From: Rhabdophis nuchalis
Taxonomy: Eukaryota; Chordata; Lepidosauria; Squamata; Natricidae
Direction: 5' to 3'
DNA length: 64,000 nucleotides
NCBI GenBank assembly: GCA_039707465.1
Contig: CM077645.1
Coordinates: forward strand, 143,283,503-143,347,502
Shown here: piece after piece, positions 10,403-20,835 of the stretch
Layout: every line of letters starts with the position of its first letter
How positions within the stretch are numbered: the stretch's first letter is position 1
Position numbers and translations under genes: made by a program
The notes under the pieces: generated by a model
Told to the model about the DNA's origin: nothing
Seen by the model: only the letters and a program-made list of their open reading frames with translations
The model's database searches: none

Positions 10403-11569
10403 AAAGCAAGCAAAATCATTTTTTGATCTAAGTCTTTTGGCAATTGTATCTTCTTTTTCTCCTGCTTGGTCCTCCGTGGGCGAGGCCGTGGCCCCCTCCG
10501 CCCCCCCTGGATCTTCACCCAGGACAGAGGAATGTTTTTTAATAAAGGCTTCCGCCTCAGCAACTGTTTTAATTCTCACTCTTCCTCCTTCGCCCTCTGG
10601 AACGACCTACCCCCCGACCTCCGCACTACCTCGGACCTCCGCCTCTTCCGCCAATGTCTTAAGACGTACTTATTCCAACAAGCCGGCCTAGGATAGCCCC
10701 CCGCGTCTGACTTTTAAATATAAATTATAATTTGATTATGGTCTTAATAAATGGGTTTTAGCACGGGTGAATTAATTTAATATATTTTTAATTGATGTAT
10801 ATTGTATTTATGGTTTTATATAATGCCTGTGCGCCGCCCTGGGTCCTAACAAGGAGAAGGGCGGGGTATAAATTTAATAAAATAAAATAAAAAAAAAAAC
10901 AACACCAGCATCCCTTCGGGCATCGCCCACTTGAACCAGATCCCGTGGTCAAACAATGTTTTAGATAAGAAGGAAAATTTCCTTCTCATTTCTCTGATTT
11001 TTTTTTGGGACCTGCTTCAAGATAGCGACAACCTTTTGTTGGTAAATTAGGGGACCCCCTCTCTGCGCCCTCAAAATTCCCTCTCTGGTTGACCTTCTGA
11101 CAAATTTAATGTGAATCTCTCTGGGTACTTCATTTATCCTGGCATATGCAGAGTTTATTCTGTAGACTAGGTCAATGTCCCCCCTGATCTCATCTTTAGG
11201 TTTATGTAAATAGTCTGCTAAAATTGTGCTCATGAGTTCAGGCAAGCATTCACCAGATTCTTCAGAAATGTTCTGAAATCTTAAAAAATATGACATCCTT
11301 TCAAAGTCCATCCTAGACATATGCCCAGTTAATTCCCCCACCTCACTGTTGACATTTTTAAGCTCTCCCTTTGCCTCAGTTAGCCCCCCTTCCAGATCTT
11401 CAGTCTTCTGTATGTTCTCCTTCACTTGATTACGAGTTTCCAGGAGTTCCTTCTTAAAGTTGTTATTTTCTTCTCTCTGCGCCTTGATTTCCTGTACCAA
11501 AGTTTGTATAACAGATTCCAGAGAAGACAATCTTTGTTCCAATCCTGCCAATTCTGATTTTTGTGCCAT
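10403..11569 (-). pseudogene. L1 ORF1 protein (RNA-binding chaperone), broken
   Basis: ORF1p coats L1 RNA as a trimer and acts as a nucleic-acid chaperone in the cytoplasmic RNP. The ATG is at 11567-11569 (MAQKSELAGL). Residues about 5-85 form a heptad-rich coiled coil (LEQRLSSLESVIQTLVQEI and following). An RRM-like domain follows (MSYFLRFQNI, then RGDIDLVYRINS), then the C-terminal domain start (REIHIKFVRRSTREGILRAQ). The open frame stops at 10961; a one-base shift near there recovers LFDHGIWFKWAMPEGMLV. An L2 fragment then splits the gene, and the C-terminal tail resumes as RIKTVAEAEAFIKKH. The last residues fall near an A run by 10405 that seems to have slipped. So it has at least one frameshift, one insertion and no function. 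Confidence 0.85.
10591..10893 (+). mobile_element. L2 LINE 3' end inserted in the L1 ORF1
   Basis: It begins with CGCCCTCTGGAACGACC (L2 ORF2 block ALWNDLPPDLRT) and reaches a stop after FQQAGLG. It then has the L2 3' UTR (GCGCCGCCCTGGGTCC) and an A-rich tail. It lies in opposite orientation to the host L1. Confidence 0.9.
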
Positions 11570-12458
11570 GGTTAACTGTTAGAGTCAATGCCACTAAAAT
11601 GGCGTTTTTTGGGTGGAGCCGTTGAGACAAATCAGGAGGTAAAAGTTTCAAATCAAGGTTGTAAAAAAGTTCAGGAACCAGTAGAGAAACACTTTCCCAA
11701 ATCAATAGTTATAATAAAAAAATGGCACTCCAGACAGGGAATCAATTAATCCAAAAAAATTCTTCATTAATAGCAAGAGGAAGTCCAAATTACAAGAAGA
11801 TGCTGGTAGTTTTCCATAAATAAAATAGTCATTCAGGAGCGGAGAGAAGCCATCTTCCACCGCCCAAGCTGGGAGCCAGCCGGAAAAAGTAACAAAGAAA
11901 TAAGTTGTAACACGCCAATCGAACTTAGAAACATTGTTGCAAGCCGCAGATCACTTTCACTCACTTTCACTAAGTTCCAGGCAAACTGCATAGAGAAAAA
12001 TCCATCCCTCGCAATGAGGAACCATTTCAAAGCGCCGCTTTAAATCCGAGGGGGGGTTTAACGAAAAAAACACCCCCCTCCAAGCTTTTTAGTCCAGCGC
12101 TGCCATCGGAGATAAAATAGCAGATAAAAGCACACTCACTCTTCACCTTGCAGCCGAGCCTCGGGAGAGCCTTCCGACCCGGACGTCTGGCTCATTCCAA
12201 AATTAAGCAGCTTTTCCGTTCTCCATTGGCGAAGGTGGAGACAGGCGTCTCCCCCCCCGCAGCCAGCCTTTCGTCACCTAGGCTGAAGACAAGGGTCGCT
12301 TTCCCACCGCCGTGGGAAGGGGGCGTCCCTAGCAAGCCAACCCTACGGGAGACCCCCAAGATGGGGCGTCTCGCCCCCGTGGGGGGGCAGAAAAAAGGAC
12401 AAAGCGGCGGACGAGTCAAGGACCCATCCGTCGCCGTTGGAGGGCGGAAGCGGAAGTC
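11570..12458 (-). promoter_or_regulatory. L1 5' UTR / internal promoter region
   Basis: Roughly 890 bp lie between the element's 5' boundary and the ORF1 ATG. The outer 430 bp (12030-12458) is rich in CpG and GC, unlike the AT-rich flanks, as is usual for L1 internal promoters. An AAGATGGC (YY1-like) motif lies on the minus strand near 11850. Promoter activity is inferred. Confidence 0.55.
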
Positions 12459-12545
12459 GAGATTGTTGTTTTTTTTAATGGGGAAATTAGCCCTCTGACA
12501 AATATGGCAAGAATAATATAACCTTATTGAATGAGATATGTTTAC

Positions 12546-12812
12546 CACACTTGTGGGTTCCTACTTGTTCTGACCAGTTTGGCTGAACTGGTAGTGGTTT
12601 GGTGGCCTGGGTTTGTGGAACTGGCAGCGACCCATGCCTGCCATGTCCTCCGAACTGGTTCTCTGGTTGGCGCCTTAGGTGCCGCCATCTTGTTTTCCAG
12701 TTCTGCGCATGCGCAGAACAATTTTAATTGCTCTGCACATGTGCGTGCAGCACACGGGGCGCACACATGAGCGAACCAGCACTAGTGCCTGCTGGTATCC
12801 TCCCCTGGTATA
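12546..12812. mobile_element. NRF1/YY1-bearing MITE, copy 1
   Basis: It shares an ordered set of blocks with copies at 15637 and 16655: GAACTGGCAGCGACCCATGC, TGCCGCCATCTTG, TTCTGCGCATGCGCAGAA and GCGCACACATGAGCGAACCA. The start resembles the hAT-2 type (GTGGGTTCCTAC...CTGACC). No TSD was resolved and no protein is encoded. Confidence 0.75.
12701..12718. promoter_or_regulatory. NRF1-like palindrome with upstream YY1-like site
   Basis: TTCTGCGCATGCGCAGAA is an 18-bp perfect palindrome containing the recalled NRF1 consensus core (TGCGCATGCGCA). GCCGCCATCTTG, 9 bp upstream at 12681-12692, matches the YY1 core (CCGCCATnTTG). Binding is inferred. Confidence 0.55.
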
Positions 12813-13940
12813 CAATAAGAAGCCTTGGTTAATGTTTCAAAACCCTTCAGCGTCTTTTATTAGGGAGAGCAAGAGAGGCAAGATATAGATTCACTTCTTC
12901 AAATAAGCCAAGGAAAAAGCTACAGAGGTCTGCTATCCCAGCTTACACAGAGAAGGATCAGAAGAGAAAGACTGCAGCGCAATTGACAGAGGTGAGTCAG
13001 AAAGAAAATATAACACCTTGATGAAATCAGCTCCAAAATATCTTACAAAGAAATTCTAGGTAATTCTAAAGCTCTTGGCAGGAAAGAAAAAAAAACAAAA
13101 CCAGAAGCCACTTTTGCAATAAAACTGGAGGAGAGATGTAGGGGAAATACTGATGATAAAACATAGGTACAGACAGGAACATCAGGTTAAATTATTGGGT
13201 GGGCAAATTCAGACAGATTAGTTTAGGCAGAGTGGAATTTGCTATCGATGCAATAGAAAGCTGTTGTGATAGAATGCCTTCCTTCCAGAATTGATTGTTT
13301 GTTTATAAAGAAATTCAGTTTCTCCAATCTATTACCTTATGCAAGGCTTTAGGTGGCTTACAAGAATCAGAAATGAAGCAGGAGAACAACTTCTCAGTTT
13401 TTGCCAATTTCTTAATCACTAGTACAGTTTTCAAGCAACTCAAATAATACCTTTATGCATAGACATCTCCAGATAGAGAATTATTAATATTATTCACCAA
13501 AGGAGTGTGAAGAACTTGGTTATAATAACAAATTCCTTATTTCTTGTCTTAGCAAACTACGTTGCAGCAGGAAATGAAATATAAAGAGCCCTAGACCTTA
13601 AGGAGCAATTCAGAAATGGCCTCTACGAATCTCAAGTATCAACCCACAACTGACAATGTCAAATGCATCTCTATGAAAATGGCTTCTTCCCTTGGTCCTC
13701 CTAGTTCTTCCAGCTTCCACCAAGTGAATAATCCTCATATGTACATTAATAGCTGAGTTGGCCTTGAGAAAAGAAAACCCTAAGGAGTTCATTGTTTGCT
13801 GTATGTTGTCAAGAGATGTTAAATTACAAAAGAAGTCGGGGTGCTGAGAGGCAGATTGAAAGCAAAATAGTCCCATAGGGACCCATTTTTGCAAATTCAA
13901 AATTCAGCATGGAATATAATTAGACGATCAGGCACTCATA
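12813..13940. other. Unassigned sequence
   Basis: No clear gene or repeat. A 96-codon minus-strand frame at 13610-13900 resembles no family known to me. Confidence 0.45.
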
Positions 13941-13966
13941 AAACCTAATCAATAAGCAAATGTACA

Positions 13967-14633
13967 GGATTGCTAGTTAGTTAATAATTATTCAAAAAAA
14001 CATTTTGAGACTGTTTTAGATTATTATTGAAAAATCTATATAGGTGTATGTATATGTGTAAGTTTGTTGGGAATAGACAATGGATGCCATTAGGTGGTTG
14101 TGTTTTAAAGACATGTTTGAAGAAGAAGATAGACCAAATTTGGAATATTAGATGAGAATTTTGGTGTACTGATATTAAGGTATATGATGAATTTTCTGAT
14201 TTTAAATTTATAAAATGAGATTATTTATGAATAATAATTATCTTAGAGATGCACAGAAGTTATGTTTGGCCGGTCGGTATGCTTTCCAAAGGATACATTG
14301 TAGAGTGATGACTTTTCCTTTTTATTTTTATTCTTAATTTTATTGTTTTTCTTTTCTCCTTGTTTGTCTTATTAATAGAATGCCATTATATACTTTTACT
14401 TTACATACAAAAGGATGTAAAACAATCAGTTAAATTAAGGTTGAAATATAATAATTGTAATAATTGTTATGAAAAATAAGTGATGACTATGGAAGAAACG
14501 CATAGAAATTTGTGATTAACTGACACATTTTTTATAATTTATAATTTGTAATGGAAGATGGCTTTTTATGTTTTTTCTGCTATTTTTGTTTCATCTGTGT
14601 TTGTTCAAAATAAATAAAAATTATTCCAAAAAA
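13967..14633 (+). mobile_element. 5'-truncated L1 3' end with 26-bp TSD
   Basis: The sequence ends AATAAATAAAAATTATTCC plus poly-A. It is flanked by 26-bp direct repeats at 13941-13966 and 14634-14659 (core AATAAGCAAATGTACA, one mismatch). Long TSD, poly-A and 5' truncation are the marks of L1-type target-primed insertion. The body is mostly 3' UTR-like and has no intact frame. Confidence 0.85.
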
Positions 14634-14814
14634 AAACCTAATGAATAAGCAAATGTACATTGGATACGGCAATATCTTAATTTCCATCCTTTACACATGG
14701 AAATGAGTATGTTCTAACAACATGTGTATGTTCTAAGATGTATATCCTAAGGACGTGTATGTTCTAAGACACCCACTATGCACCTCACGTGCTCTAATCT
14801 GTAATTGCTCAAAA

Positions 14815-15209
14815 AAGGTAGTCCTTCACTTACAACAATTTATTTAGTGACCAAAGTTACAACAGCACTTTAAAAAGTGACTTATGGCCATTTTCCACAC
14901 TGATGACCATGAAGGCATCCCCATGGTCACAGGATCAAAATTCAGATGCTTGGCCCTTGACTCATATTTATGACGGTTGCAATGTTCCGTGGTCAGGTAA
15001 TAACCTTTTTGCATCTTTTGACAAGCAAAGTTAATGGGGAAGTCAGATTTACTTAACGGCCATGCTACGAACGTAACAACTGTTGTGATTCATTTAACAA
15101 CTGTGACAAGAATGGTTGTAGAATGGGGCAAAACCCACTTAACAACTGTCTCACTTAGCAACAGAAAATTTGAGCGCAATTGTGGTCATACGTTGAGGAG
15201 CACCTGTAT
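14815..15209 (+). mobile_element. MITE-A copy 3
   Basis: It starts GGTAGTCCTTCACTTACAAC and ends GTTGAGGAGCACCTGTA, near-inverted ends. The interior repeats the motif ACTTAACAAC several times, with GCATCCCCATGGTCAC and GACAAGCAAAGTTAATGGGG in the order seen in copies 2 and 4. Confidence 0.88.
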
Positions 15210-15636
15210 GCAAATAATTATAAGCATTCCTTGCTCAATAGGAGTTTTGATATGTACAAAGAGTAGAGACGTATCAGAAGGGGAAGCCAATGCGACCCTT
15301 GCCTCTCTAGAAATAGTGATGCAGGTGTTCCATGTCTGGATGCAGCAATATCTTAATAGTTGGTACCTGCAATAGTCCTGTTCGGATTTTTAGCCACAGA
15401 AATGTGAGCTAGACATGTTCTCCACAATGCTTCTAGCTTTGTAATTTTTTCTCCCTAAACTCTTAGTATCTACTGATGATGCTCATTCATTAGGCACTTT
15501 TTAGCTTGGTCTGTTATCTTCTATTATACCTTTCCCAAATCAACTCTATTCTTTTTGCTTGTTTGCTTGCTCGCTTACTTGCTTCAGACTAACCCTGAAC
15601 AACATTCTGCCTCATTTCTGCATCAGGCTTATGTGA

Positions 15637-15853
15637 AATCGGCCGAACCGATAGTGGAATTCAGATCTGGATCGCAGAACTGGCAGCAACCCAGGCCTGC
15701 CCTCAACTGGTTCCCTCGCTGCTGCTTGGGTGCCGCCATTTTGGATTTTAGTGTCTGCGCATGCACAGGTCACTATAAATTGTTCTGCGCAATTTACGGC
15801 ACATGCAGACGTGTTGCACACAGGTTATGATCCGGCAGCAACCCACCTCCGGT
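15637..15853. mobile_element. NRF1/YY1-bearing MITE, copy 2
   Basis: The shared blocks are AGAACTGGCAGCAACCCAGG, TGCCGCCATTTTGGAT (YY1-like, 15731) and TCTGCGCATGCACAGG (a one-base-altered NRF1-like core). The end GCAACCCACCTCCGGTA fits the hAT-2-type terminus. Confidence 0.72.
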
Positions 15854-16654
15854 ACGCAGGGAATATTTCATGACTACAATGTGTTTTGCTGCCCTAATGT
15901 ATCTACTGCACATTTTTGAATGGTAAATTATACCACTGAATTGAGGAAAGTGTTGATTGTAGTCCCTAGAAATTTGGTAACTGCCACTAATCTTTAAAAG
16001 CGGGTCATATGGATTTATATCATCTTAACACACAGGTGTCAATAGTAACTGCTTGAATTCCTTGTCAGAAGGAAGGATTAAAGTGGTACTGCAGCCAAAC
16101 TTTGCAAGAAAAACACAGCAAAATCCTCTTACTCAGACATGAAGGCAGTTGTAGCATTTTATATGTTCAATGGCATCACACATGGGTATAAAGAGGTGGG
16201 ACTTTTAGCCTATTGTCTGTTTTGTCTCACTTTTGACTCTCACTATGTAGATGCTCCTGCATTCCCCCCCCCAAAAAAACACCCTCCAGGAATCTTGCCT
16301 GTTTCACAGGAGAGGTGCTTTCACAAATAATGCTTATTTTCAAGCTGTCATTTGCTGGACCTCTTGATATGGGAGGAGTTTCAACAGATTTCAGTTTGCA
16401 AACAGCAAGCAACTCTTCACATATTAGATATACTATTTCTGATGTAGGCAATCTCAAAGATATTTGGACTCCAAGCTATAGAGTAACAACTGTCATTTTT
16501 AATTGCACAAATAGGCAACCATTGCAGCTCTTCCAGTAGTAGTGAGTGCTACAGGACAGAAATGTGTTACTTGTAAGCATAGCTGTAGTTATAGTTTGCA
16601 CCAGCAGCTGTTTCCAGGTGACATTTAAGTGTAGTGCCACACACAACCTATTTC
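15854..16654. other. Unassigned sequence
   Basis: Nothing recognised. Confidence 0.5.
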
Positions 16655-16886
16655 AGGATTGCAATCGAGATATGACCAAGACAAACTGGTAATGGTATGG
16701 CGGCCTGAATCACTGGAACCAGCAGCGACCTATTCCTGCCATGTCCGCAGTCACCACCGTCACTGCTACCATCTTGTTTTTGAGTTCTGTGCCTACGCAG
16801 AACAATTATAATTGAACAGTGCATGTGCAGCCAGTCAGCGCACACATGAGCAAACCAGCAGTAAAGCCGGTCAGAACCCACCCCTG
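16655..16886. mobile_element. NRF1/YY1-bearing MITE, copy 3 (decayed)
   Basis: It keeps GGAACCAGCAGCGACCTATT, CTACCATCTTG, TTCTGTGCCTACGCAGAACA and GCGCACACATGAGCAAACCA. Both the NRF1-like and YY1-like cores have lost CpGs, as expected of methylation decay. The end CAGAACCCACCCCTG resembles the hAT-2 terminus. Confidence 0.72.
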
Positions 16887-18175
16887 ATGCATAAGTGCAC
16901 CAGTGTGCCTACTGTCCCTGTCCTACTGTGTCCATTTATTTGTACCCATTTACTGTGTTCATATTTATGTTTATACTTATATCTGTTATCTTTTACATGT
17001 TTGACAAACTAAATAAATAAAATAAAATAAATTATCAACTTTTTATTGCCAGTAGGAAGGGAGCATTGTTCCACATTTTCCCATTTGGAATATGAAGGCA
17101 GTAAGATGTACATCAGAAGACAATCTAATAAATTAATATAAATCTTGTCATTCCTCAACAACTCCATCTGTTGTGGCAACAGAACTCAGACTTTAAAAAA
17201 AAAAAAAAAGGTGGAGAGATCCAGGCAATTAGACTCTCCTCCATATGAAACTGCACAGGTAACTTAGAGTTTTATTAAATGTCTTCAGGAAGGCAGATGT
17301 CCAAAACATAATTCTTAATCGAGCAGCATACAGTATGAACTACTGGCAATCTGGTTGATATTAAAAAATGAAATGCTAATATTAGCCTTACACAAGCACA
17401 CAAGAAGAAATGTATCCTGAGCCAAAGGACAAAGGACAAAACTCAAGCATACAGTTTGCCAGTCACTTCTGAAAACAAGGTTCAGAATTTAGTGTTTACA
17501 AAAAATCATCAAAACCATTAATAATCTCTAAAGCAAAGGAAACACATAAGAGATGCCTGAAAATATCTTTTTCCACATAAGCAACAAGAGGATTATTAGT
17601 CAATAACAAATGTTATTCATCTTCATAATAGCTAAATGACAAGCTACTTAAAAATAATAAATGGCTCCTCCTTGTTCGCTATATAGGGCAAATATGACCT
17701 TCGCATATTTTAAGCAAAGGACTCCTCTTTTCAAAGAGTTTGCTGAGGGTTTTTTTTAAAATTAGAAATGAAGAAATCCTTGCTGTTGGCTTTTAAAGAA
17801 AAATATATGTGAATAAGTGTGGGTCCATGTATGTGTCACAAATGTCAGACATTTCTCCCTCTGATAAGTGAGAATGTACTATTAGAGTGATGCTTTCTGC
17901 GAACTATGTTATCTTCAAAAGGGCTGATGAAATAACTCATGTCAGATATTTCCACATTAGAGAGAGACTAGACAGAAAAGTTCCTGGGATGGAATTTCTT
18001 GTTTCTTAACACCTAATCCAACCATATGAAATAATCCTTCACCAGAATCCTGTTGGCTCCATCACTTCTGACCTAAAGGAAACTCTTAGAAACTGAGATA
18101 TTTATAAGGACACAAAGTCTAGATCTATCATTCGTATGAATGAAAGCAAATATAGGTGTTCCAGGATAATGTTGC
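16887..18175. other. Unassigned sequence
   Basis: An (AAAT)-rich patch near 17010 and a 15-base A run near 17195 are visible. Otherwise nothing was recognised. Confidence 0.5.
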
Positions 18176-18625
18176 AGGATCCAATCTGGGTTGGTCACCC
18201 GGACCAGAGTTTTTGTCTTCTGAGCTTTTGGACTGTGGCTTTTTAGATATTAAGTCCTTGGCTGCTGTTTGCTTGTGCTGCCAAGCCCTCACCTGCTAAG
18301 TACTTGATAAGCTTGTGGTGAATCTACTCCAGTTGAATGTCAACAGGAGTGCTGATTTACCACCAGTTCATCAAGTACTTAGCAGGTAAAGGCTTGGCAG
18401 CACAAGCAAAGGGGAAGCTAATGACTTACTAGTCTGCCATCAACACCCAGTTTAACATCTAAAAAGCCACATAAACAAGCACCATATAAATACCACACAC
18501 AGAACAGCCCAAAGCAGACACTCTGCTAGAGAGAAGTTCCCTGACAATGAGCTCCAGTACGAGTCTGAAAGCTTGAAAAACAAAACCTTTGGTCCTGGTA
18601 TCAATCCAGATTGGACCTTATCATC
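18176..18625. repeat. Imperfect foldback repeat, about 450 bp
   Basis: The inner arms 18264-18318 and 18362-18417 match as inverted repeats (GCTTGTGCTGCCAAGCC near 18268 with GGCTTGGCAGCACAAGC near 18391). Outer matches also fold: GTGGCTTTTTAGAT near 18235 with ATCTAAAAAGCCAC near 18459, and GGATCCAATCTGG near 18177 with CCAGATTGGACC near 18606. The right arm is longer by several insertions. No protein is encoded. It could be a foldback transposon or two inverted copies of one repeat. Confidence 0.75.
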
Positions 18626-18644
18626 AGTATATTTATTCCTATTA

Positions 18645-18897
18645 CAGTGGAACCTCCGTTCTCATTGTTAATTGGTTCCAGGAGGCATCATGAGTACAAA
18701 AAAATGATGAGTTCCACACAAATTTTTTCCCATAAGGAATAATATACTGAGTCAAAAGGCAGCTGATACCAACAAGTTCTATCTTATGGGTTGAGTATCA
18801 AACAAACGATGAGTACTGGGACAAAATGTTTGTGTCAAAATGTGTTGAGTACCAAATTTGATGAGTTTCAAAGCAGTTGAGTACCAAGGTACCAATG
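18645..18897. mobile_element. Tigger/pogo-like MITE with TA TSD
   Basis: It starts CAGTGGAACCTCCGTTCTC and ends GTACCAAGGTACCAATG, inverted apart from a few changes. TA flanks it on both sides. The ends resemble the CAGTGGTACCTCGG termini of pogo/Tigger-type elements. Confidence 0.8.
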
Positions 18898-19051
18898 TAT
18901 TGTTATTTTAGTAATTTAGTAATTCATGGAACAGTTTGACAGTTTTAAGAAATATTATTTCTCTATTACTTATAATATTTTCAGTTTTTATTGTTCATTA
19001 ACCATGAATACTCATGGAATGTGACTGTATATAAATATGCAATGTAGAGAG

Positions 19052-19100
19052 AAAAAGAAAGGAAGGAAGGAAGGAAGGAAGGAAGGAAGGAAGGAAGGAA

Positions 19101-19166
<66 letters not shown>

Positions 19167-19168
19167 AC
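19052..19168. repeat. (GGAA)n(GAAA)n purine microsatellite
   Basis: About ten GGAA units are followed by about twenty GAAA units on one strand, an unbroken purine tract of more than 110 bases. Confidence 0.97.
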
Positions 19169-20586
19169 TGAGCGCAGTCTAGAAACCTTTTTATTCAAAG
19201 TTTTCAAAGGAACAGAGTGAACTTTATTCAAAGTTCCCAGGAGAACCAAGACTTTATTTAAAGAACACAGAACTTTATTAGAAGTATACAAGAGAGATTT
19301 TTGGATCCTCAAAACAATCAGTACTAGATGAGGAAGAGCATTTGTCTTAGATTTAAGAAGGGGAGGAATTTCCATCAGAAATTTTGTTCCAGGTTTGATC
19401 AGATGGATCAATACATTTCATTCAAACCAATGAATTGACTTGTTAAAATATACAGTAATTCAAAGGACTTTGATATAATGCAGTGGATTTAAAAATAAAA
19501 ACTTTAAAACATTGTGTAAATTGAGGATTCTTACATTTTTATTAATTGAGTCAACATAATAATTCTATTTTATTATAAACTGAATTAACTTTTCATCTCT
19601 CATGATATCTCATAAACCCATCACCCATGTTAACAGTGGTTGAAATCAAAGGTAAATATTTATTTCTTTATTCTATTCAAATCCCACCTAATTCTGATTG
19701 TATATTAATTCTTTATTTTCTGAGCCACTATACATGATAATTAACTGGGCTAAATCTCAAATTGCTTATGTGCACTCAACAGATAGTTGCAAAAAACTGT
19801 TTTTGCAAAGAATTTTGCAAGTACTTTTAATTCTCTAGGAATAATATTTTAGAATATCACTTTTAATTGTAGATAAATATTACATGAATAGTGGTTAAAT
19901 CCTATTCTGTCTATGGGTCTAAATTAAGGATTTCTTTAGGTGATACAATAATTAAAGATATTCCTTTCCAATACTGTTACTTTAAATGTATGTAAAAAAA
20001 ATTAAGAAAATTTGTGTAGGAAGTAAAACATCTATATTTTCGTTATGTAAATTATGGCTATTATATAACTTTAGTTTTATCAATGGACTTGTATTTTGAC
20101 TACAATTTTTTTTATAAAACAGAAATGACCAAAAGTATAGCTGGCACAATAAAAACTTACTATATGAATCCTCTTATATCATGGCAATCGTTCCCCTTTG
20201 GACAACAGGTCAATTATATTTCCTGCATTATAGACTACAAGGCATTTTTGGAAGGAGTTGGGAGAAAAGTAAAATTTCGGACTCTATATAAACTTTCAAC
20301 TTGAAACAATCTCAGCAGAGATCTCTCCCTCCCTTTCTCTGCAAATCACAGACAGTTATATTAATAGTTTATATCAGCTTTTTGTCAATCAAATGTTTAA
20401 ACCTCATAAGAAAAATGTGGATTTCCTAAAGTGAAAAAAATAATTAAAATATCTCTTCATTTCAAAATATGGTCCAGACATATTATTGGTGTCACATTAG
20501 ACAAAATTTCTAATTTCAGAAATTATTGAGCAATGAGGTTATTAAAATTTGGTTGACGATCTTATTTTGTTGGGTGACCAATTTTG
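19169..20586. other. Unassigned sequence, with degenerate CTTTATT repeats
   Basis: Between 19186 and 19285, variants of AACTTTATTCAAAGTTC recur about four times at irregular spacing. The rest is AT-rich with nothing recognised. Confidence 0.45.
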
Positions 20587-20835
20587 TGTAATAGTTAAGG
20601 TATCAGACTAGAAATCATAAGATTTCAAGCATTCAAGTTCTACTTTAGGCACAAAGCAAGCTGGGTGACCTTGGGCCAGTCACTCTCTCTCAGTCCTAGG
20701 AGGGAGACAATGTCAAACCACTTTAAAATCTTGCCAAGACTCTGACTTGAAATCTTGCAATCACTGACTTGAAATGACACAAAAGACACACAAGAAGGGT
20801 ATATTCCGCTATGACTTTGTTTTAATTTATTTGGT
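20587..20835 (+). mobile_element. SINE-2, most complete copy
   Basis: It has a tRNA-like head (TAGTTAAGGTATCAGACTAG) and a B-box-like TTCAAGTTCTAC. The conserved body GCAAGCTGGGTGACCTTGGG and CAGTCACTCTCTCTCAGTCC follows, then the tail portion CTTGCCAAGACTCTGAC and GACTTGAAATGACAC. The GCACACAA-type end is like BovB-tailed squamate SINEs, but that link is from memory. Confidence 0.85.

Larger units (their letters stand above)
10123..12458 (-). mobile_element. ORF1-only L1 element (HAL1-like), complete 5' to poly-A
   Basis: Read on the minus strand: a GC-rich 5' UTR from 12458 to 11570, an L1 ORF1, then about 265 bp of 3' sequence with AATAAA near 10145 and a poly-A tail (T run 10121-10137). 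GAGATTGTT is duplicated on both sides (10114-10122 and 12459-12467), so both ends are those of one insertion. There is no ORF2 or reverse transcriptase between ORF1 and poly-A. An L2 3' fragment later inserted at about 10591-10893. This layout matches the mammalian half-L1 elements in principle. An internal deletion before retrotransposition is the other reading. Confidence 0.85.

Noticed and set aside
13610..13900. 96-codon minus-strand frame
   Set aside because: No recognisable domain; flanked by unassigned sequence with no supporting signal.
17041..18175. Search for a long terminal repeat retrovirus-like element
   Set aside because: No paired LTRs, primer-binding site or gag/pol motifs were seen here or elsewhere in the window.
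18998..19411. 137-codon minus-strand frame with a Phe/Leu/Ser-rich segment
   Set aside because: The repeated peptide is the translation of the GGAA/GAAA microsatellite.
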